DNA of 43,447 nucleotides, from positions 1-43,447 of the IMG/VR virus record IMGVR_UViG_3300047558_000119; one strand, written 5' to 3'. This DNA comes from a virus. Positions 23,357 through 32,536 of the stretch are shown here, in pieces (the stretch's first letter is position 1; the number at the start of each line of letters is the position of its first letter). The position numbers and the translations under genes were made by a program. The notes under the pieces are model-generated. The model saw nothing but the letters and a program-made list of their open reading frames with translations, was not told where the DNA came from and searched no databases.

Positions 23357-24088
23357 TTACGCGACGATCTTGCCCGAGCCAGTCGAGCCTGTGTCATACA
23401 GGTTCACGCCTGAGCCAGATGACGAGCCAGAGTTGACTGCCGCTTTGGGTGTGGTGGATAAGTTGGTGGCCAAGTTGGCGATCAAGTCACCAAGGCTGGC
23501 GTATGTTGGGTTGGTTCCAAGCTGTGTTGCGGCAGCGTTGGCCTTTGCCGTCACCAAGCCTGGGTCAGCCAGTTGAGAGTTGCTTTCAAGCAGAGAAGCG
23601 CGCTGGCCTTCGACCGATGCGCGTGCGTCTTGAATCATCTTGTTGGCTGTGTCAGCGATGCTGACCTTACCGGTGTCGTATTGGCGTTGCAGCTCTGCCA
23701 GCATGTCACCACGCAGCGATGAGTTGAGGTTGCCACTGCGAGCCAAGTTGGCGATCAAGTCACGCTGCTGGTTCTGGTACTGGCGGTCCAACTCTGGCAT
23801 GGCGTAGTTGGTGTAATCCTGGCCACGCTTGTTGTAGAAGTCGTCGTTGAACTTGCTAAAGATGCTGGAAATGCTGCCAGCGCCTTCTGTGATTGCGGTT
23901 TGACGACGAGCCTCAGCTTCGCGTGCTGCTTGAGCTGCCTTTTCAGCCTCCGCGATGCGTGCATTCTCAGCCTCTTGCTGAATGCGAGCTTGCTCTGCTG
24001 CTTGGCTTGCTGCTTGATCGCGAGCCTTTTTTGCTGAGTCGTATTGCGAATACGCTGCGACGGTAATTGCTGCTGCTACTACTGACAT
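23357..24088 (-). CDS. Internal virion protein, coiled-coil, 243 residues
   Basis: Starts MSVVAAAITVAAYSQYDSAK after AGGAGAAATAA. A short hydrophobic N-terminus leads into an Ala/Glu/Gln coiled coil (AEQARIQQEAENARIAEAEK). The middle has PELDRQYQNQQRDLIANLAR, a pattern I recall from podovirus internal proteins. The tail is Ser/Gly-rich. Likely role: ejected core protein or membrane channel component. Confidence 0.6.
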   Translation of the reverse strand: MSVVAAAITVAAYSQYDSAKKARDQAASQAAEQARIQQEAENARIAEAEKAAQAAREAEARRQTAITEGAGSISSIFSKFNDDFYNKRGQDYTNYAMPELDRQYQNQQRDLIANLARSGNLNSSLRGDMLAELQRQYDTGKVSIADTANKMIQDARASVEGQRASLLESNSQLADPGLVTAKANAAATQLGTNPTYASLGDLIANLATNLSTTPKAAVNSGSSSGSGVNLYDTGSTGSGKIVA

Positions 24089-24964
24089 TTATTTCTCCTG
24101 TCCAATTTGCAAAGTTAGTGAAAGCGCTTGGCGGTAGTCGATGGTGATTTCCTCACCGTCATGTCCGCCGCGGCATCCTGTGATGTGTTTTGTTGCGACG
24201 AGATATGCGTCGTCACCAACTCGCACCAGCTTTGCATTGGGTGATGCTGAGTGATTTGTGTATCGTCCTGCTATGGTTTGCTTGCCGTAGATGCGCGCTG
24301 GCGCAATGGCTTCACCTGACTCGATACCAGCCGTGGCAAACAAGCCTTTACCTTCGATGCGTGATGCGGCAACCTTGATCTTGTAGCCACCGCCTGGTAG
24401 TTCTGCCACGTCGTCGCTCACCATGAGCGAGCCGTCAGTGACGCCGACCTCTTGAAGCACCTTGCGGTAGTCCGACTGGTCGACTTCGTTCATGAGCAAA
24501 GCCACTTTCCCGTCCAAGTGCTGGCCAAAGTATTGGCTCTTGGTGATGAACGTGTCCTCTAGCTTTGTGACGTCTTGCTCTGTGGTTGCGTAGACGTTGA
24601 GCCACACCATGTCTTCATGGATGTAACCGATCTTGCGTCCTGGCTTGCCGACAAACAGAGCTGGTGCGACAACTTCGCTTGTACTGCCATCGTCGTTGAG
24701 CATGGTGACGCGGCCCTTGAGCATGATGTTGGTGTGCTCAAAGTTTTGATGGTGGCCAACGGCCAACGTGCCAGCTGGAATCATCAACTCGCGGATATAG
24801 ACGCCAGGTCCATAGCGGTGGATGACAGAGCATTCAACTTGCTGCTCGCTGAGCATGAATTGCTCAATGCGCTCTACGTCGCGACCAAACTCTTGGGCGA
24901 GCTGGAGCAACGACGCTTCGCCGCTGGGCGTAGTGAGTGCGTTGATTGGGGTCAGCTCGGCCAT
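24089..24964 (-). CDS. Cupin-SET fusion, putative protein lysine methyltransferase
   Basis: A 291-residue protein from ATG 24964; a GTG at 25021 would add 19 residues. Residues about 45-130 form a cupin: GHHQNFEH (H71, H72, E76, H77) and KPGRKIGYIHEDMVWLNVY match the two cupin motifs. Residues 196-281 form a SET-type domain: SRIEGKGLFATAGIESGE, then RYTNHSASPNAKL (N237, H238) and DGEEITIDYRQ (Y277), the cofactor-binding and catalytic-tyrosine motifs of SET methyltransferases. It lies between the nozzle and internal virion genes. Substrate unknown; virion or host proteins are possible. A degenerate, structural SET fold cannot be excluded. Confidence 0.8.
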   Translation of the reverse strand: MAELTPINALTTPSGEASLLQLAQEFGRDVERIEQFMLSEQQVECSVIHRYGPGVYIRELMIPAGTLAVGHHQNFEHTNIMLKGRVTMLNDDGSTSEVVAPALFVGKPGRKIGYIHEDMVWLNVYATTEQDVTKLEDTFITKSQYFGQHLDGKVALLMNEVDQSDYRKVLQEVGVTDGSLMVSDDVAELPGGGYKIKVAASRIEGKGLFATAGIESGEAIAPARIYGKQTIAGRYTNHSASPNAKLVRVGDDAYLVATKHITGCRGGHDGEEITIDYRQALSLTLQIGQEK

Positions 24965-25024
24965 GTGTCTTGACGTGTTGAGTCGCGTCCTGGCGAGAGA
25001 CACAGGTATCGCCTGCTGCACTGA

Positions 25025-25053
25025 ATTGTATGAAATTTGTCGGCCTTGGCCAA
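25025..25053 (-). promoter_or_regulatory. Candidate promoter for the cupin-SET gene
   Basis: On the minus strand TTGGCC (25053-25048), 17 bases, then TACAAT (25030-25025). The -10 sits in TCATACAAT, the same nine bases as at 9494 and 38947. It is within the late operon, partly in the 35-base gap and end of the gap before the nozzle gene's stop. The promoter is plausible but the -35 is weak. Confidence 0.35.
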
Positions 25054-25056
25054 CAA

Positions 25057-27138
25057 TTAACCAGCTTCGCCGTCCCGTGGTGGGTCGTAGTGGACCAACA
25101 ACGAGCCAATCTTGGCGTAGCCATCGTTCAAGCTGGTCAGCCGGAATGCGATGTGGGTGCTATACGCCTGGAATGCCACGTTGCCGACGCCAAAGGTGTT
25201 TTCAGCAATCCGCGCAATTTCTTGTCGCAATGACGTGTCCGTGGGGTCGGTGGCAATCTCCACCTTCCACTCGCCCTCGCAAGCCATGTCGATGCCCTGA
25301 AACATTTTCAAGGTGGCTGGCTTGCCAGCGCTGACGTAGGGAATGAATGCCTCGACCTCGGTGTCGTCGTAGGTCCGGCCATTCTCACCGCCAAGCAAAT
25401 ACAGGTTGTTGTCTGCGCCTCGGCAGTACAACTTGCGACCAATGATGGCCCAATCAGTCACGGCAAACCCTGGGTCGTACAAAGACCAGGCCGATACGTG
25501 CGACGCTGGGAAATACGAGAAGACATAGACCTTGCTGCCCATGGCCAACAGGTATCGGCCATCGCGTGGTTCTAGCACAGCACGGCTTTCACGAGCTGTC
25601 AGGCGGTCGGCATTGACGTCGGCCAGGACCATGGGGTCAATTGGGTTGCCAATGTCCGTGGCAAAGGCTGCGTTTGACGCGTCGCGGGCACGGATGGAAC
25701 GAATGCCTGACTCAGACAGGTAGAACACGTCGCTGTCACCAATCTCCTGCACAGAGCGTGGGGCAATCGCACCGGTGTTGTTCAAAACCTGGAGTTGCTG
25801 GTTGCCGGACGCGGTGACGTCCACAAACCAGATTTGCACGGTTCGCTCAGAGAAGAAGGCTAAGTTGCTTTGGTAGTTGGCAATCGACGTCAGGCGCTCA
25901 GAGCCTTCGGCGTTGGTCGACAGGTTGATGAAGCCAGCGCCCTTGACGGACTCATTCGACTCAAGTGGAGCCTCAATGCCAGAGAAGTGCACCAAGCTGC
26001 CGGACGTCGTGTAAACCTTACTCTTTGCAGGCTTGCCGTACTCGCCAGGCAGGTAGGTTTCAGAGCCAGCTGGGCTTGTCGTCAGGTTTGCGCCGTTGGC
26101 CAGGGCCACGGACGCCACGTTGGTTGTGACGTTGCCAGTCTTGGTGATGGTCAGCGTCTTGCCGTTGTTGGCCGTGCCAGCCAATTGAATGATGACGTTG
26201 ACCTTGTTGCCAACAGCCATGGCGCGATAGTCAGGGCTACTTGAGTAATCGTTGATGGCGGCAGCGATGGCCGCCGCTGTGGTGGCGTTGTCGCCCGTAT
26301 GGTCGATTTGAGCGCCAATGATCTTGATGCCATCCACAACCAGGTTGGTGATGGCGTTATCCACACCGCTCGCAAAGTTACTCACAGAGCCGATAGTGAA
26401 GCTGCCGGTCACGTTGGCCACCAGAGCCAGCCCGTTGAACTTTGTGCCAGGCGTGACTGCTGTGATCGTCACGACAGCGCCCACGGCCACCGCGGTGAAG
26501 TCGGGGTTGCCGACAAACGAGTTGATGGCTGCCGCGATGCGAGCTGCCGTTGATGTGTTGCTGCCGTCGTGCTGCACGGCTTGAGTCATGATGGCGTATG
26601 TGCCAGCACGAATGCTGGTCATGCGGTCGCCAGTTGAGTTGATACCGCCAGTCACGGTGAAGCTGGCCGTCGCACTTGTGCCGCCAGCCGTACCGCCTGT
26701 AATCGTAAACGACGCACGCGCGCGCGCCTCAACAAACTCTGTGTGGCGCGTGCCGTTGTAGAAGTGGTAGATCGCGCCGTCGTCGAATTGAGCAATCACG
26801 TATGGCAAACCAGAGAATGCGCTGACGTGAAGAACCTTGGCCAGCGCTGCGCCTGTTGGCGACACCAGCTGCTGGTAAATCAGGTTGGATGGCGCGCCGG
26901 ACGGGATGGTGACTGACGCCACCGAGCCAAAGGTGTAGAGCGTTCCGCCCACCGCAGCCAGGCCAAACGTATTTGCAGGGAATGCAGCCTGGTTGACAAA
27001 GGCCAGTCGCTTCTCGATTTCTCCGCCGCGATTGATGTGGCCATTGACCAGGTTCAAAAGCGAACCAGGGACCGACAACACCGGCATGCGCCGTGTGTCC
27101 ATCCCTGAGCGAAAGTCCTCGATTTGAAAGTACGGCAT
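25057..27138 (-). CDS. Tail nozzle protein (T7 gp12-like tail tubular B)
   Basis: A 693-residue strand-rich protein. The start MPYFQIEDFRSGMDTRRMPV and NLVNGHINRGGEIEKRLAF are typical of gp12-type nozzle proteins. Residues about 140-350 hold two Gly/Thr/Ala-rich inserted repeats (each with a TAARIAAAINS / TTAAAIAAAINDY segment), then a beta-propeller-like C-terminal region (RSVQEIGDSDVFYLSESGIR). It forms the distal tube that closes the tail and opens at ejection. It follows the adaptor gene by three bases. Confidence 0.82.
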   Translation of the reverse strand: MPYFQIEDFRSGMDTRRMPVLSVPGSLLNLVNGHINRGGEIEKRLAFVNQAAFPANTFGLAAVGGTLYTFGSVASVTIPSGAPSNLIYQQLVSPTGAALAKVLHVSAFSGLPYVIAQFDDGAIYHFYNGTRHTEFVEARARASFTITGGTAGGTSATASFTVTGGINSTGDRMTSIRAGTYAIMTQAVQHDGSNTSTAARIAAAINSFVGNPDFTAVAVGAVVTITAVTPGTKFNGLALVANVTGSFTIGSVSNFASGVDNAITNLVVDGIKIIGAQIDHTGDNATTAAAIAAAINDYSSSPDYRAMAVGNKVNVIIQLAGTANNGKTLTITKTGNVTTNVASVALANGANLTTSPAGSETYLPGEYGKPAKSKVYTTSGSLVHFSGIEAPLESNESVKGAGFINLSTNAEGSERLTSIANYQSNLAFFSERTVQIWFVDVTASGNQQLQVLNNTGAIAPRSVQEIGDSDVFYLSESGIRSIRARDASNAAFATDIGNPIDPMVLADVNADRLTARESRAVLEPRDGRYLLAMGSKVYVFSYFPASHVSAWSLYDPGFAVTDWAIIGRKLYCRGADNNLYLLGGENGRTYDDTEVEAFIPYVSAGKPATLKMFQGIDMACEGEWKVEIATDPTDTSLRQEIARIAENTFGVGNVAFQAYSTHIAFRLTSLNDGYAKIGSLLVHYDPPRDGEAG

Positions 27139-27141
27139 GGC

Positions 27142-27852
27142 TTATGGCTGTGGCTGAACTGCAATGATCTTTGGGCCTTGAGGCATGAGTCCTTGAGGCT
27201 CGCCGGAAAGGGTGAACACGTCGTTCTTGGACGTGCGGCCCTTGAGGGTTAGCAGGTGCTTTTCAGCCAGCTTCAACTTGATGCCAGCGTCAGCGCCTTT
27301 CTCACGGGCTAGGATTTCTGCTGCGGTGAACAACACCAGCAAGGTGTCATCCAGGTCAGCGCGGTCGGACTCAGCCACCAGGGGTCGCAACTTGCGAATG
27401 CCCCAAATGCGCAACACGATGTTGGGCGGGCTGGTTGTGCCGTTTGAGCTGGGGATGGGCCACAGCTCGATTTGATCGTTCTCGTACTCTTGCCAGCGCT
27501 GGGTTGGGATGGCGCGAATGTCGCGGTCCGAGTCGTACTGGTCGTACTGAGGTTGGCCAATGCCGTAGTCGACGGGAACCCAACGGTTGCCGTACTTGAA
27601 TTCGATTTTCTCGATGCGCTCCAACGTCAAGTCGTTGGGCAAGTCGTAGTAGCGTTGGCCAGCGTTGAGCACAATGTCGCGGTGCACGCGCAAGAATTTC
27701 CAATCGTGGTCTTCCCACAGTCGGCGCTGCTGGCGCTGCAACGCTTTGACGAGGACGTCGCGCATGGCGACGCCCAAACTGGCCTGCAACGAATGCCCAG
27801 CTTCTGCTCGCACATCGTCGATCAATTCACCCAGGGTTACGTTGCGGGCCAT
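27142..27852 (-). CDS. Head-tail adaptor (T7 gp11-like tail tubular A)
   Basis: A 236-residue protein. MARNVTLGELIDDVRAEAGH at the N-terminus, then LVKALQRQQRRLWEDHDWKF and NAGQRYYDLP, match gp11-type adaptors (tail tubular protein A). DLDDTLLVLFTAAEILARE near the C-terminus is also typical. The product binds the portal and receives the nozzle protein encoded next. A ribosome site (TAGGGAGC) precedes ATG 27852. Confidence 0.82.
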   Translation of the reverse strand: MARNVTLGELIDDVRAEAGHSLQASLGVAMRDVLVKALQRQQRRLWEDHDWKFLRVHRDIVLNAGQRYYDLPNDLTLERIEKIEFKYGNRWVPVDYGIGQPQYDQYDSDRDIRAIPTQRWQEYENDQIELWPIPSSNGTTSPPNIVLRIWGIRKLRPLVAESDRADLDDTLLVLFTAAEILAREKGADAGIKLKLAEKHLLTLKGRTSKNDVFTLSGEPQGLMPQGPKIIAVQPQP

Positions 27853-27863
27853 GTTGCTGCTCC

Positions 27864-28250
27864 CTAGGCGGCTGCGTCAGTGTTTGCGTCGTCTTGAGGA
27901 ACTTTCAATTCCTCAGTAGCGCTGGCCTTCTTGGACTTCTTGGTCTTGGCAACGCTGTTCGACACGATGAATTCGTCGTCGATGCCTGCTTCGTCCAAGG
28001 TCTTGGGCAAATTGCCGTGAGCGCCGAGCACGTCGCGCACGATTGTTTCGGGGTTCTTGTAGACAGCGCCAAGACGGCTGCGCTCTTCGCTGGCGTCAAT
28101 GTCGGCGTCTTCAATGACTTCGATGTTGCGAACTGCGTCTTCGCCGTGAACGGCACGCAAGATCATGATTTCTGGAACGGTCACGCGCTCCTTGTGAACG
28201 GTCATACCAGCTTCGCCGCCGATAGCCACTGTGATGTTGCAAAGTTGCAT
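27864..28250 (-). CDS. Small capsid-module protein, unknown
   Basis: A 128-residue protein starting MQLCNITVAIGGEAGMTVHK after CAGGAGA. The core (VTVPEIMILRAVHGEDAVRN) is followed by a Lys-rich and acidic disordered tail. Position between major capsid protein and adaptor, as in many podoviruses, suggests a head completion or decoration role; this is context only. Confidence 0.65.
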   Translation of the reverse strand: MQLCNITVAIGGEAGMTVHKERVTVPEIMILRAVHGEDAVRNIEVIEDADIDASEERSRLGAVYKNPETIVRDVLGAHGNLPKTLDEAGIDDEFIVSNSVAKTKKSKKASATEELKVPQDDANTDAAA

Positions 28251-28275
28251 GGTTTTCTCCTGGAGTTACGACAAA

Positions 28276-28303
28276 GGGCCGCCACCCTTGCGAGTGGCAG
28301 CCC
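28276..28303 (-). terminator. Hairpin after the capsid gene, possible partial terminator
   Basis: On the minus strand GGGCTGCCAC (28303-28294) and GTGGCGGCCC (28285-28276) form a nearly perfect ten-base stem, one mismatch, with an eight-base loop. The following TTTG is a weak T-run. It could lower transcription beyond the capsid gene so that capsid protein is made in excess. Confidence 0.5.
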
Positions 28304-28318
28304 CATGAATTTCAGCGA

Positions 28319-29386
28319 TTAGCTGAACTGGTACACACCGTGGCAGTTGAGCTGACGGGCAGCCAACACACCAGTGGTGGTGATAGCGCGGTACATCACG
28401 TACTGGTTGTACGGACGTGCAGGGCTGTGACGCTTCATCTTCTCGTTTTCCATGTAGTACAAGTTCAACTTGCTGGAGTCGAGGATGTAGCAACGCTTGG
28501 CGTAGTTGGTCGAGCCGCCGAGGGTCGTGCCAATGTCGTCCATGGTTGGGTCGTAGCGGAATGTCAAACCAGAGTAGGTGATGTCACCAACTTTGATGTC
28601 AGCGCCGCGAGCAAAACCTTGCTGCGTGTAGTAGCCGCGAGCGGTCAACTCTTTGTTCAAACGGTCCATGAAGTCAGAGCCGCACAAAGCAATGTCGGGC
28701 TTGCCGCCAAAGCGTTGCAGTTGACGCATTTCGGTGTTGATGAACATAGTCAACTCATTACCTGTCGCAGTAGTAGCGACAGACAAGTTGACGCGGTTGC
28801 GCCACCAGGCGTTGGCAGTTGCGTTTTGGTCGATGCCACCGCAAGTTTGGCCAACAGCAGCAGGCGTGTCTTTCACGAAAGCACGGATGCCAGCCAAAGC
28901 GTTGGCGTCAGAAGTGCCGTCGCCCCACAAGAAGCCGTTGAGGCCACGTGCGTAGCTTTCAGCCATGTCTTCCAACTTGTCTTCCAAGAGGTTTGCCAAG
29001 GCTTGCTCTTCGCGGCCACGGTTGCTCTTCAAAGAGTCGCTGGTTGCAGAGTCCACAACGCTGATACCGTCACGCTTCAATTCGGTCAGAGTCACGCCGA
29101 TACCGATGTGATGTTCTTTCCAAGTGAAGTTTGCACGCTTGACCTTTGCAGGGTTCACGTAGTTCACGGTGTCGTTGTGGGTGTAGCCACCGAGCGCGGA
29201 GTCGTATTGACCCTTAACGCCCAAAGACACAGCGCCTTTGCCACCAGGGAATGTTTTAGCTTTGCCGTCCAATGCAGCCAACAGGGGCTTGTCTTGGATG
29301 GTGCTAGAGAAAACTTTGCCCTTGTCGATGTAGTAGTCAAGAGCTGCGTTTGCGATGTTGTCGATTTCTGCTTGTGAGAATGCCAT
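28319..29386 (-). CDS. Major capsid protein
   Basis: A 355-residue protein. MAFSQAEIDNIANAALDYYI, KVFSSTIQDKPLLAALDGKA and KGAVSLGVKGQ at the N-terminus, and WKEHHIGIGVTLTELKRDGI later, resemble capsid proteins of HK97-fold podoviruses. The position after portal and scaffold, and length near the usual 330-400, agree. A good ribosome site (CGGAGA) precedes the ATG. It forms the icosahedral shell. Confidence 0.85.
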   Translation of the reverse strand: MAFSQAEIDNIANAALDYYIDKGKVFSSTIQDKPLLAALDGKAKTFPGGKGAVSLGVKGQYDSALGGYTHNDTVNYVNPAKVKRANFTWKEHHIGIGVTLTELKRDGISVVDSATSDSLKSNRGREEQALANLLEDKLEDMAESYARGLNGFLWGDGTSDANALAGIRAFVKDTPAAVGQTCGGIDQNATANAWWRNRVNLSVATTATGNELTMFINTEMRQLQRFGGKPDIALCGSDFMDRLNKELTARGYYTQQGFARGADIKVGDITYSGLTFRYDPTMDDIGTTLGGSTNYAKRCYILDSSKLNLYYMENEKMKRHSPARPYNQYVMYRAITTTGVLAARQLNCHGVYQFS

Positions 29387-29414
29387 TTGAAAATCTCCGA
29401 TTGATTAAATCGGC

Positions 29415-30380
29415 TCAAGCACCCGCAGAGGCTCGACGAATGACGTCGAGTAAGCTCTTTGGTTCGGGTGCGGCAGAGCCATTTGTCTTGCCCCCGACCG
29501 CGGTTCGCATTGGTTGCTTGTCACCACGCACGCGAAGAAGCGCTTGAGTAACTTGGTCATAAGCGTCTTTCGACAGCTTCACCGCATCCTCTTTCGTCTT
29601 CGGCATGCCGTTGGCAGCAATTTGTGCGCGCACACGGTCTTTAACCAAATCAGCCTTCAAGTCATAGTCAGGGTCAGTTGCCTTGGTAGACACTTCCCAT
29701 GCCGACACTGCGTTGGCCATCGCCACAACTTGAGCGTGCGCTTCCTGTTGGGAGCGTTGCTCCAGCTGGCTTTGAGCCGACTGAGCTTGACGTTCAGCAT
29801 TGACACGCGCCTGGTGGAGTTCACTTGCGGTGTCTCGGTCGATATAGCCTTGATCGACTTTCTCTTCCAAGTCCGCAGGTAATTTCTTACCGGCTGCAAT
29901 GGCAATCTCTTCCATGCGACCTTGCAGTAGCTCGTAAGCCTCAGCTGGCGTGCCACTGCGCATCTTTGCCAACATTTGCAACGAATTTGCGACGTCTTCC
30001 GCCGTCAAATTGTGTTGCTGCATGAAGCTCTGAATGTCGCGGTATTGCTTTGCGTCACCCTCGTACTCGGCCATTTGGGCCTTGTACTTGTTCTTCTCTT
30101 GAACAAGCTCGCGAAAACGCGGATGCTTGTTAAAGGGCAGTTTTGAAAAGTCTTCTGGCTGTTCGCCGTCGTTCTTTTCTTCGGTCTGACTGTGCTCTTC
30201 GGTTGGCGAGTCCGTTGTACTGTCATCTGTGCTGTCGTCAGTGGTGTTTTCCACGACGCTCTGCACAACTGACAGTAGGCTGTCTTCTGTTTCGCCTGGT
30301 TTGTTGGATTCGTCGTTCACCTGTTGGGTGTTCGTCGTTTCCAGTTCCGAGGACGAGTCGGTTTGCTCTTCAATTTGCAT
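29415..30380 (-). CDS. Scaffolding protein
   Basis: A 321-residue acidic protein. The first 75 residues are Ser/Thr/Asp/Glu-rich and disordered; then HPRFRELVQEKNKYKAQMAE begins a coiled coil typical of scaffolds. Gln-rich helices (AERQAQSAQSQLEQRSQQE) follow, with a basic C-terminus (PKSLLDVIRRASAGA) that would bind capsid protein. It is between portal and major capsid genes, the normal place for a scaffold. AAAGGTGA precedes ATG 30380. Confidence 0.82.
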   Translation of the reverse strand: MQIEEQTDSSSELETTNTQQVNDESNKPGETEDSLLSVVQSVVENTTDDSTDDSTTDSPTEEHSQTEEKNDGEQPEDFSKLPFNKHPRFRELVQEKNKYKAQMAEYEGDAKQYRDIQSFMQQHNLTAEDVANSLQMLAKMRSGTPAEAYELLQGRMEEIAIAAGKKLPADLEEKVDQGYIDRDTASELHQARVNAERQAQSAQSQLEQRSQQEAHAQVVAMANAVSAWEVSTKATDPDYDLKADLVKDRVRAQIAANGMPKTKEDAVKLSKDAYDQVTQALLRVRGDKQPMRTAVGGKTNGSAAPEPKSLLDVIRRASAGA

Positions 30381-30457
30381 ACGTCACCTTTGCGTCTTTA
30401 TCCTGTATGGATTGTGTCTGATTATGCGCGATTATTCAACAGAATGCCCGCGCAAAA
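30381..30457 (-). promoter_or_regulatory. Gap before the scaffold gene with a weak promoter candidate
   Basis: TTGAAT, 17 bases, then CACAAT on the minus strand is a possible internal promoter for scaffold and capsid genes. The match is modest. The gap also carries the scaffold ribosome site. Nothing else seen. Confidence 0.25.
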
Positions 30458-32536
30458 TCACATTGGGAGTTGTGCAGGTCCGGTTGGGCCTGCGCCTGGT
30501 GCACCCTGCATGGGTGCATTGAGGGAGCCAGCTGCACCCTGGCCTTGGCCAGCTGCGCCGTTGGCGTCCTTCAATCCGTTTTGCGCGACGATGGACTGAG
30601 TGCCCTCCGACAGCGCAGCGTCTAGGTCGAGCTTGTCGTCCATGCGCTTCAATACTTCCTTGGCCAACCACTTGGGGTCGATGCCTGGGATTTGGATGAC
30701 GTAAGGCAGCACGCGCTCCAGGTTGCGCAGCTCCGCGGCCTGGTTTGGCTTGCCGGTCGAGCCAGCCTCAATCTCCAACATCACCTCATCGGCAATCTCT
30801 TGGGCGGTCAGCTCAGGCCACACAGCGCCAGGACCGGCGATCTTCTTGACCTGCTCAGCGCTCATCTGCTGGAACATGATTGCGCCAGCTGCGCGGGCAA
30901 TCTCAGACATAAACGAGTCCAGCTCGTCCACCTGCGCGCCCAGGGCGGACATGCGCGAGCTTTCAGCTACGCTGGTTTCGGTTGCCGTCGCGCCAGCCGT
31001 GCCGCCAAAGTTGGCTTCTTGAGCGCCGACGGCCAGTTGCACGTCGTCAAACACGGTCTTGACTTCGTACAGGTTGGGGTCAATGCCAACGGTTTTGAGC
31101 GGGGTCACCACGTCGTCCGACTTCTGGCCGGACTGCAAGCCCTCGACGGTAATCACCGCGTGGGCAGGGCGGCTGCCCAGCTTGGCTTTCTCTTCATCGT
31201 TGAGCAAACCAGCTGGCGTCAGGTAGCCAGGACGGTTGGCCTTCCGGTGCTCACGCAAACCCTCGCGGGCGCGGTTGTACTCTTCCAGCATCGAGCGCAT
31301 GAGGTGCACGTCGGACGGTGGGTAGATTTCCTTGTCGTGCTCGACCTCGTTGCACACCAGCGAGAAGAATGGCCAAAAGGTTTCCAGCTTCAACTCAGGC
31401 TCGGCTGGGTCAACCAAGAAGTCTTCAAAGCCTTCGGCCACGGTGTAAACCATGCCGCTTGGCTTGTCGTAGATTTCATAGACGCACACCATGCCTTCGG
31501 TGGCTGGCTTCTTTGCGCCGCCGTCAGCTGGCTCAGACTGAGCTTTCCATGAGTCGTGCGAGCGACCCTTGACCTCATAGCCGGTGTAGTTGCTGTCGAC
31601 GCACTTGCCATAAATCTCTTCCACCTCGTCGGGTGTGAAGAACATCTGGTGGGCAACCCAGCGTGCGCCAATGAATCCACGCAGCTGCTTGCAACGTGGG
31701 TCGACGATGATGGCGGTGGCGTCAGGAAAATCAAACATCAAGCCTTCGCGCACGATGACTTGCGGCTGTTCACCCAGCGACTTGAGCGAGAGCGTCAGCT
31801 CTTCAAACTCAGCGTCGTTCTCATTGATTTCACCCTCAGCAACTTCTTCGGCCAAGCGCTTCAAGTGGTCCAGGCGGACCTGAATGTCGTTCATGCGAGC
31901 GCTGATTTCTGGTCGGCGCTGCATCTCACGCTGAAAGCCCAGCTTCACATAGCCAACGCCAGTGGTCAGCATGCGACGCACCAGAGCCTTCATCTGCGAC
32001 TTGAACGTCGGCTGCGACTCCTGCATGAAATAGTGAAACAAGATTTCCAGCGTCTTGCTGATCTTGTCAAGTTTGGCGTTCTCAGCCTGCACGCGGTCGT
32101 ACTCTTCCAACACCATACCAACAGCTTGTGGAATTGGCGTTTGGTTTTGCTCGGCCATCTGGCGTGTGTAGAGCGCGTCGCCCAACATTTGCTGCGAGCC
32201 GTCCCACAAGGTGTACTGCAAGCGCTCACGACGCTTGGCAACGCAGCGTGGATTCTTGGCGTACAAAGCGGCAGTGCGCTGCTGAACGTGACGTTGTGCA
32301 AGGTTCACAGAGTATTTGTCAGCGCTCCAGTTTGTGGGGTCATAGCCGTTGAACACCAACGCCATGTCAGCCTTCATTCGCTTGAATGCTTCCTTGTGCT
32401 CGCCCTTGGCGTTTTGCACGCGAGACAAAAGCTCGGTCACAAGGTTCTTGCGTGCCGCACTGATCTCTTTGTCCTCGTCTGCCTCATCTGTTGCCATGGT
32501 GGCGACGATGATTTCCATTTCGTTTTTCTGTTCCAT
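30458..32536 (-). CDS. Portal protein
   Basis: A 692-residue protein with the P22/podovirus-type portal composition. NPRCVAKRRERLQYTLWDGS and KALVRRMLTTGVGYVKLGFQ lie in the N-terminal half, and a portal-core segment (PFFSLVCNEVEHDKEIYPPS, then LMRSMLEEYNRAREGLREHR) is in the middle. The Gly/Pro/Ala-rich tail is disordered. It forms the dodecameric ring through which DNA enters. Its ATG overlaps the terminase stop (TAATG). Confidence 0.85.
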   Translation of the reverse strand: MEQKNEMEIIVATMATDEADEDKEISAARKNLVTELLSRVQNAKGEHKEAFKRMKADMALVFNGYDPTNWSADKYSVNLAQRHVQQRTAALYAKNPRCVAKRRERLQYTLWDGSQQMLGDALYTRQMAEQNQTPIPQAVGMVLEEYDRVQAENAKLDKISKTLEILFHYFMQESQPTFKSQMKALVRRMLTTGVGYVKLGFQREMQRRPEISARMNDIQVRLDHLKRLAEEVAEGEINENDAEFEELTLSLKSLGEQPQVIVREGLMFDFPDATAIIVDPRCKQLRGFIGARWVAHQMFFTPDEVEEIYGKCVDSNYTGYEVKGRSHDSWKAQSEPADGGAKKPATEGMVCVYEIYDKPSGMVYTVAEGFEDFLVDPAEPELKLETFWPFFSLVCNEVEHDKEIYPPSDVHLMRSMLEEYNRAREGLREHRKANRPGYLTPAGLLNDEEKAKLGSRPAHAVITVEGLQSGQKSDDVVTPLKTVGIDPNLYEVKTVFDDVQLAVGAQEANFGGTAGATATETSVAESSRMSALGAQVDELDSFMSEIARAAGAIMFQQMSAEQVKKIAGPGAVWPELTAQEIADEVMLEIEAGSTGKPNQAAELRNLERVLPYVIQIPGIDPKWLAKEVLKRMDDKLDLDAALSEGTQSIVAQNGLKDANGAAGQGQGAAGSLNAPMQGAPGAGPTGPAQLPM

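Noticed and set aside
28340-29377. 345-residue plus-strand reading frame opposite the capsid gene
   Set aside because: It is wholly antisense to a convincing major capsid gene with a good ribosome site; its composition is that of a shadow frame.
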